A stretch of DNA of 8,367 nucleotides from Planctomycetota bacterium (GTDB lineage Bacteria; Planctomycetota; UBA1135): assembly GCA_022447335.1 (NCBI GenBank), contig JAKVCF010000105.1, positions 1 to 8,367 of the forward strand. The letters are read 5' to 3'. A model generated the notes under the pieces. It was not told where the DNA came from. It was given only the letters and a program-made list of their open reading frames with translations, and made no database searches. Below, one piece after another: positions 5,387-8,367 of this stretch. Position numbers and translations under genes: made by a program. The number at the start of each line of letters is the position of its first letter. Positions within the stretch are counted from its first letter, which is position 1.

Positions 5387-6439
5387 ATGACTGAAGCGAC
5401 GAAAGAAGCGATTCTAGAAGCCCTGAAGTCCGTGCAGGACCCAGACCTGCATCAGGACATCGTAAGCTTGGGCTTCATCAAGGATCTAGCGCTCTGTGAC
5501 GGCGTGGCCAAGTTCACGCTCGAACTAACGACTCCGGCCTGCCCCGTGAAGGAAGAATTGCGCGAACAGGCGCGTGCCGCCGCCTTATCGGTCCCTGGAA
5601 TGAAGCAGGTCAACGTTGAGCTCTCTGCACAAGTAAAGTCCTCGTTACCAGCCGGCAACCAGATGAACGGTGAGGTACGGAACGTAATCGCTGTGACTTC
5701 AGGCAAAGGCGGAGTTGGCAAGACAACATGCGCGGTCAACCTTGCCCTCGCACTAGCCCAAACCGGTGCCAAAGTGGGCGTGCTCGACGCTGACGTCTAC
5801 GGCCCGAATGTTCCAATCATGTTAGGTGTCGCCGGCCAGCGCCCAGGTGGCGCAGCCGACGGCAAGACTATCGTGCCGATCCCAGCGCACGGCGTGAAAG
5901 TCATCTCAGTTGGCAACTTGGTCGAAGACGGCCAGCCCGTCATGTGGCGTGGCCCAATGTTGCACCGCGCACTGCAACAGTTTCTTCAGGATGTGCTCTG
6001 GGAAGACCTCGACTATCTACTCGTCGACATGCCCCCGGGCACCGGTGATGCACAAATTTCTCTGTCGCAATTGGTTCCACTGACTGGCGCTGTAGTTGTC
6101 ACCATGCCGCAGGAAGTTTCGCTAACCGACGTACGTCGCGCGATTGGCATGTGCCAACAGGTCAAAACGCCTGTGCTCGGCATTATCGAAAACATGAGCG
6201 GAGACATCTTCGGCACGGGCGGCGGCATGAAGACTGCGCAAACCTATGAAACACCTTACTTGGGATCGATCCCGCTAGAGCCAAGTGTGCGCTCAGGTGG
6301 CGACGAGGGTCTTCCGGTCGTAATCGGCGACGCCAAGTCGAATGTGGCTGAGGCATTCCGTCACATCGCTGGCGAGCTCGCGCGAGAAATCTCAATTGCG
6401 GCGCAGTCGAAACCGACGCTGCCGACTCTCGAAGTCTAA
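5387..6439 (+). CDS. mrp: Mrp/ApbC/NBP35-family Fe-S cluster carrier ATPase
   Basis: This 350-aa cytosolic P-loop ATPase belongs to the family that binds and delivers iron-sulfur clusters. An N-terminal MIP18/DUF59 domain (about 1-85) carries LTTPACPVKEEL (47-58) with its conserved Cys52. The Mrp ATPase domain follows: deviant Walker A SGKGGVGKTT (105-114), LDADVYGPNVP (133-143), MWRGPMLHRALQQF (186-199), LLVDMPPGTGDAQ (211-223) and TMPQEVSLTDVRR (239-251). The C-terminal part holds IIENMS (266-271), IFGTGGG (274-280), LGSIPLEP (292-299) and RSGGDEGLPVV (302-312). The CxxC that normally follows ENMS, and binds the cluster in Salmonella ApbC, is absent: ENMSG runs directly into DIFGTGGG. The start has a good -10 box and a close AAGG upstream. 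It is transcribed alone and converges on the next gene with a 19-nt gap. Confidence 0.95.
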   Translation: MTEATKEAILEALKSVQDPDLHQDIVSLGFIKDLALCDGVAKFTLELTTPACPVKEELREQARAAALSVPGMKQVNVELSAQVKSSLPAGNQMNGEVRNVIAVTSGKGGVGKTTCAVNLALALAQTGAKVGVLDADVYGPNVPIMLGVAGQRPGGAADGKTIVPIPAHGVKVISVGNLVEDGQPVMWRGPMLHRALQQFLQDVLWEDLDYLLVDMPPGTGDAQISLSQLVPLTGAVVVTMPQEVSLTDVRRAIGMCQQVKTPVLGIIENMSGDIFGTGGGMKTAQTYETPYLGSIPLEPSVRSGGDEGLPVVIGDAKSNVAEAFRHIAGELAREISIAAQSKPTLPTLEV

Positions 6440-6455
6440 GCGTTATTTTCCACTA

Positions 6456-6482
6456 CCCTCAGCGCACGCGCACAACTGAGGG
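6456..6482. terminator. Stem-loop between convergent genes, possible terminator
   Basis: Perfect 7-bp arms CCCTCAG (6456-6462) and CTGAGGG (6476-6482) enclose a 13-nt GC-rich loop, 17 nt after the mrp stop and overlapping the last codons of the convergent minus-strand gene. A GC-rich hairpin at a convergent junction suits a two-way terminator. Neither side carries a proper T-tract after the stem, so intrinsic termination is uncertain. Confidence 0.4.
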
Positions 6483-6974
6483 CCGCCCGTCCACGCATTC
6501 GGCCTCGACGTCGATTGACAGCGAAACTGGGCCATTCCTCGCGCGCAACTCAATACAAATGTGCTCCAAATCATCTTGAACAATATCCAAGTTCAACAAA
6601 GACTGAGCCGCTCCAATTCCACCAGTTTTCAGCGTTTCGTCGTAAAGGCGCAGAAAAAGGTTCAGCCAGACTTGCACTTGCGAGCTCCTTGGTTCAATCA
6701 GCTCAATATCGCCCATAGAATCACGCGCGATAGACTCCAATTCACGGAGCAGGCTCATACCACGCTCGGAGCGGGCAAGTGAACGCGAGGTGGGCACGCC
6801 GGCCACGCCGCCGCGAGTGGCCACCGTCACCGCATCCCAAGCCTCGGACCAGGCTGATTCCAAAGAATTCTCCAACCTCTCCGCACAGCTCTTTGCCCCA
6901 CCGAACGTCTGGGCAAGCCCCACGAGAGCGATCAGCAAACCAAGCCCAATCAGAACACGGAACGGCCATTGCAC
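6459..6974 (-). CDS. Single-pass membrane protein of unknown function
   Basis: I do not recognise this family. From GTG 6974 the product is 171 aa: a short basic N-terminus (MQWPFR), a signal-anchor or signal-peptide helix at about 6-22 (RVLIGLGLLIALVGLAQTF), then about 148 residues likely outside the inner membrane. The C-terminal part has an amphipathic helical stretch with WLNLFLRLYDETL (103-115), and ends with alternating strands LEHICIELRA and LSIDVEAECVD carrying two cysteines. The frame is open far upstream to an ATG at 7358, but that part lies opposite the start of the plus-strand gene at 7125 and looks non-coding. TTG at 7001 (180 aa) and TTG at 7121 (220 aa) are other possible starts. 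No clear RBS decides between them. It converges on mrp. Confidence 0.6.
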   Translation of the reverse strand: MQWPFRVLIGLGLLIALVGLAQTFGGAKSCAERLENSLESAWSEAWDAVTVATRGGVAGVPTSRSLARSERGMSLLRELESIARDSMGDIELIEPRSSQVQVWLNLFLRLYDETLKTGGIGAAQSLLNLDIVQDDLEHICIELRARNGPVSLSIDVEAECVDGRPSVVRVR

Positions 6975-7008
6975 ACCCCATTCTGAGTTCTTCTGACGCA
7001 AAAAGAAA

Positions 7009-7021
7009 CGAGGTGACCTCG
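7009..7021. repeat. Perfect palindrome CGAGGT-G-ACCTCG
   Basis: Six-base arms (7009-7014 and 7016-7021) surround a single central base. The arms are too close to form a stable RNA hairpin, so a dimeric DNA-binding protein site is the more natural reading. It lies 35 nt upstream of the minus-strand GTG and about 100 nt before the plus-strand ATG. Operator function is inferred only. Confidence 0.4.
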
Positions 7022-7099
7022 GATAGCGTTGTCCTAAGAAAGCTTCTGGCTTTTTCTGCCGTAATTTTCTGCCCGAAGCTGCGAAAATCCCCCTTTCCT

Positions 7100-7114
7100 C
7101 GCGGTAATTCCGCG
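7100..7114. repeat. Inverted repeat CGCGG-TAATT-CCGCG
   Basis: Perfect 5-bp GC arms (7100-7104 and 7110-7114) surround TAATT and end 10 nt before the ATG at 7125. It could be an operator overlapping the promoter or leader, or a small hairpin near the translation start of the repeat protein. Its length is close to what chance allows. Confidence 0.33.
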
Positions 7115-7124
7115 TAACCAAACT

Positions 7125-8367
7125 ATGCGCCGCCTTCTCCCACTCCTCGCGATCGCCCTCATGGGCCTCGTGGGCTGGATGCTCCTCGCTCCAGACGAAC
7201 CCACAGAACCACTCCTGCCCATCGATGTATCCGAGATAAATGTCGGCGGGCCACAGCCTGAGACCATCGACATCGGTCCAACGGGCCGCACCGGCCCAGC
7301 AATCGCAGAAGAGACTGCATTCACCAATAGGCCCATCAAAGTCGGCAATGGTCGCCACAAGCTGGGCGGCCGCGTCGTGGACGAGGCTGGAGATGGCGTC
7401 TCCAACGCTTGGGTTGGCGCATACTCCTCGCCCTTCGCAATCGCCGACTTCGTCGACGACCCCGAAGAATTACTTGAGCGCCCGCTCGAGTTCTCGCTCG
7501 AGCCGCTTGCATCAGTACGCGCCGATGAAGACGGTAATTTCGATCTAGCAGGACTACCCGGCCGAACGCTCTACCTGACGGCGCGCGCGCCAATGAAGCT
7601 CTCGAATGGTCGTCAACGCGTCAGCGCGCAAGACCTAGGATCAGAAAAAGGTGTGACGCTGAAAGCCTACGCGGCAGCACAGCTCGAAGGCACCGTGCGT
7701 GACTCAAACGGCAACCCAGTCGCCAATGCTGAAGTACTGGTTTATCCGGGCTTGAAATACGCGCTGTCAGCACTGCGCAAGCGCGACCTCTTTTTCGAAC
7801 GCGCCTACACCGATGGCGCTGGAAAGTTTTCTCTTGAAGCTGTGCCAGCTGGCATGGTGCTTAACGCAAGCGCATTGGCTGGCCCGACTCAACCGGGCAC
7901 TAGTGAGTTTGGCCCAGGCGCACGCAATAACGCACTTCGGACAACGGTCAATATTGTTGAACTTGGTCGCCTGGAAGGCCAAGTAGTTAATACTGACGAC
8001 GACCCAGTTGGCGGCGCTCGTGTTGCAGCAATCCCTCTAGATCTGCGCATGATTATCCCGGTGTTACGAAATATCCCGGGCTGGATCTCAACTAGCGACG
8101 GTGGCGGAAACTACCGCTTTAATGGCCTCCCGTACGGTCAGTACCTCATAGTTGCACAAGGGATGGAGGGTCGCTCGGCCCCCTTTACCGCGCGCATCAT
8201 TGCCCCGACCGGAAATGAAAAGACGATCGTGATGGACACTCGAAACGAGGTCCGCGGTCGCATTATCGATTCAGAAGGCAATGGAATTTCAGGCGCCACA
8301 ATTGCACTTATGAGTGTGCCTGACTCAGAAGAAAAATCGGATGGCGGTCGTCGCTGGGGCGGCAACC
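7125..8367 (+). CDS. Exported protein with carboxypeptidase-regulatory-like repeats (partial, 3' end outside window)
   Basis: The frame is open from ATG 7125 to the window end, giving 414 residues without a stop. A basic start and hydrophobic segment RRLLPLLAIALMGLVGWMLL (2-21) form a signal peptide or membrane anchor, followed by an acidic, Pro-rich linker (23-75). Four carboxypeptidase-D-regulatory-like (beta-sandwich) units follow, at about 80-155, 188-252, 283-347 and 377 onward. Each opens with a pattern such as LGGRVVDEAG, LEGTVRDSNG, LEGQVVNTDD or VRGRIIDSEG; the first three close with a turn such as DEDGNF, DGAGKF or DGGGNY before a short LxGLPxG-like strand. Such units are structural or binding modules in large exported proteins; no catalytic domain is seen in this part. 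The start lacks a Shine-Dalgarno but puts the signal segment at the N-terminus. A membrane-protein gene is divergent from it. Confidence 0.85.
   Translation, partial: MRRLLPLLAIALMGLVGWMLLAPDEPTEPLLPIDVSEINVGGPQPETIDIGPTGRTGPAIAEETAFTNRPIKVGNGRHKLGGRVVDEAGDGVSNAWVGAYSSPFAIADFVDDPEELLERPLEFSLEPLASVRADEDGNFDLAGLPGRTLYLTARAPMKLSNGRQRVSAQDLGSEKGVTLKAYAAAQLEGTVRDSNGNPVANAEVLVYPGLKYALSALRKRDLFFERAYTDGAGKFSLEAVPAGMVLNASALAGPTQPGTSEFGPGARNNALRTTVNIVELGRLEGQVVNTDDDPVGGARVAAIPLDLRMIIPVLRNIPGWISTSDGGGNYRFNGLPYGQYLIVAQGMEGRSAPFTARIIAPTGNEKTIVMDTRNEVRGRIIDSEGNGISGATIALMSVPDSEEKSDGGRRWGGN

Larger units (their letters stand above)
6975..7124. promoter_or_regulatory. Divergent intergenic region with palindromes and a direct repeat
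   Basis: This stretch lies between the start of the minus-strand membrane protein and the plus-strand repeat protein. It contains A/T-rich runs, two short palindromes (listed separately) and a 9-nt direct repeat TTTTCTGCC at 7052-7060 and 7065-7073, 13 bp apart start to start. No convincing -35/-10 pair is visible for either gene, and neither start has a clear Shine-Dalgarno. If the membrane protein starts at TTG 7121, most of this would be coding instead. Confidence 0.4.

Noticed and set aside
6975..7358. Upstream extension of the minus-strand membrane-protein frame to an ATG at 7358
   Set aside because: The plus strand here encodes a clear signal segment and repeat protein running over 400 codons, and two coding frames fully overlapping head to head are unlikely. 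The extension also lacks family-like features and would put the anchor helix mid-protein.
1..8367. CRISPR array, insertion sequence, integrase or tRNA-targeted island
   Set aside because: No spaced direct repeats of CRISPR type, transposase or recombinase motifs, or duplicated tRNA 3' end were seen, although a tRNA gene lies at the left edge.

Overview
The window comes from a bacterial chromosome of moderately high GC. It holds one complete tRNA gene, seven complete protein genes and the first 414 codons of an eighth. I see no insertion sequence, phage gene, CRISPR array or integrase, so it reads as ordinary core chromosome with lineage-specific additions. Lipoprotein signals, an FGly-type sulfatase, a DUF6438 lipoprotein and a large protein built from carboxypeptidase-regulatory-like repeats suggest a free-living, diderm, probably aquatic heterotroph. 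A Planctomycetota-like or Myxococcota-like lineage would fit, but this is inference and is not proven by any marker here.

Left part (1-2360, all minus strand), in transcription order: a 54-aa two-helix membrane protein; one base later, a QueC preQ0 synthase fused in frame to a GNAT acetyltransferase; 29 nt later, the nucleotide pyrophosphohydrolase MazG; and then tRNA-Asp(GTC). The tRNA appears to have its own sigma70-type promoter, whose -35 box overlaps the mazG stop codon. tRNA-Asp(GUC) is one of the four tRNAs that receive queuosine, the product of the pathway QueC feeds.

Middle part (2495-5254, minus strand): an iduronate-2-sulfatase-like lipoprotein is translationally coupled (overlapping stop and start) to a DUF6438 lipoprotein. 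After a 106-nt gap follows a LysE/RhtB-type amino-acid exporter.

Right part (5255-8367): a divergent intergenic region leads to mrp (apbC/NBP35 family, Fe-S cluster carrier; plus strand), which lacks the usual CxxC. It converges on an unrecognised single-pass membrane protein (minus strand). A 150-nt divergent region with two short palindromes and a direct repeat then precedes the plus-strand carboxypeptidase-regulatory-like repeat protein, which runs off the window end.

No complete new system is evident. The points most worth following up are the QueC-GNAT fusion, the small membrane ORF coupled to it, the queC/tRNA-Asp adjacency and the sulfatase/DUF6438 pair.
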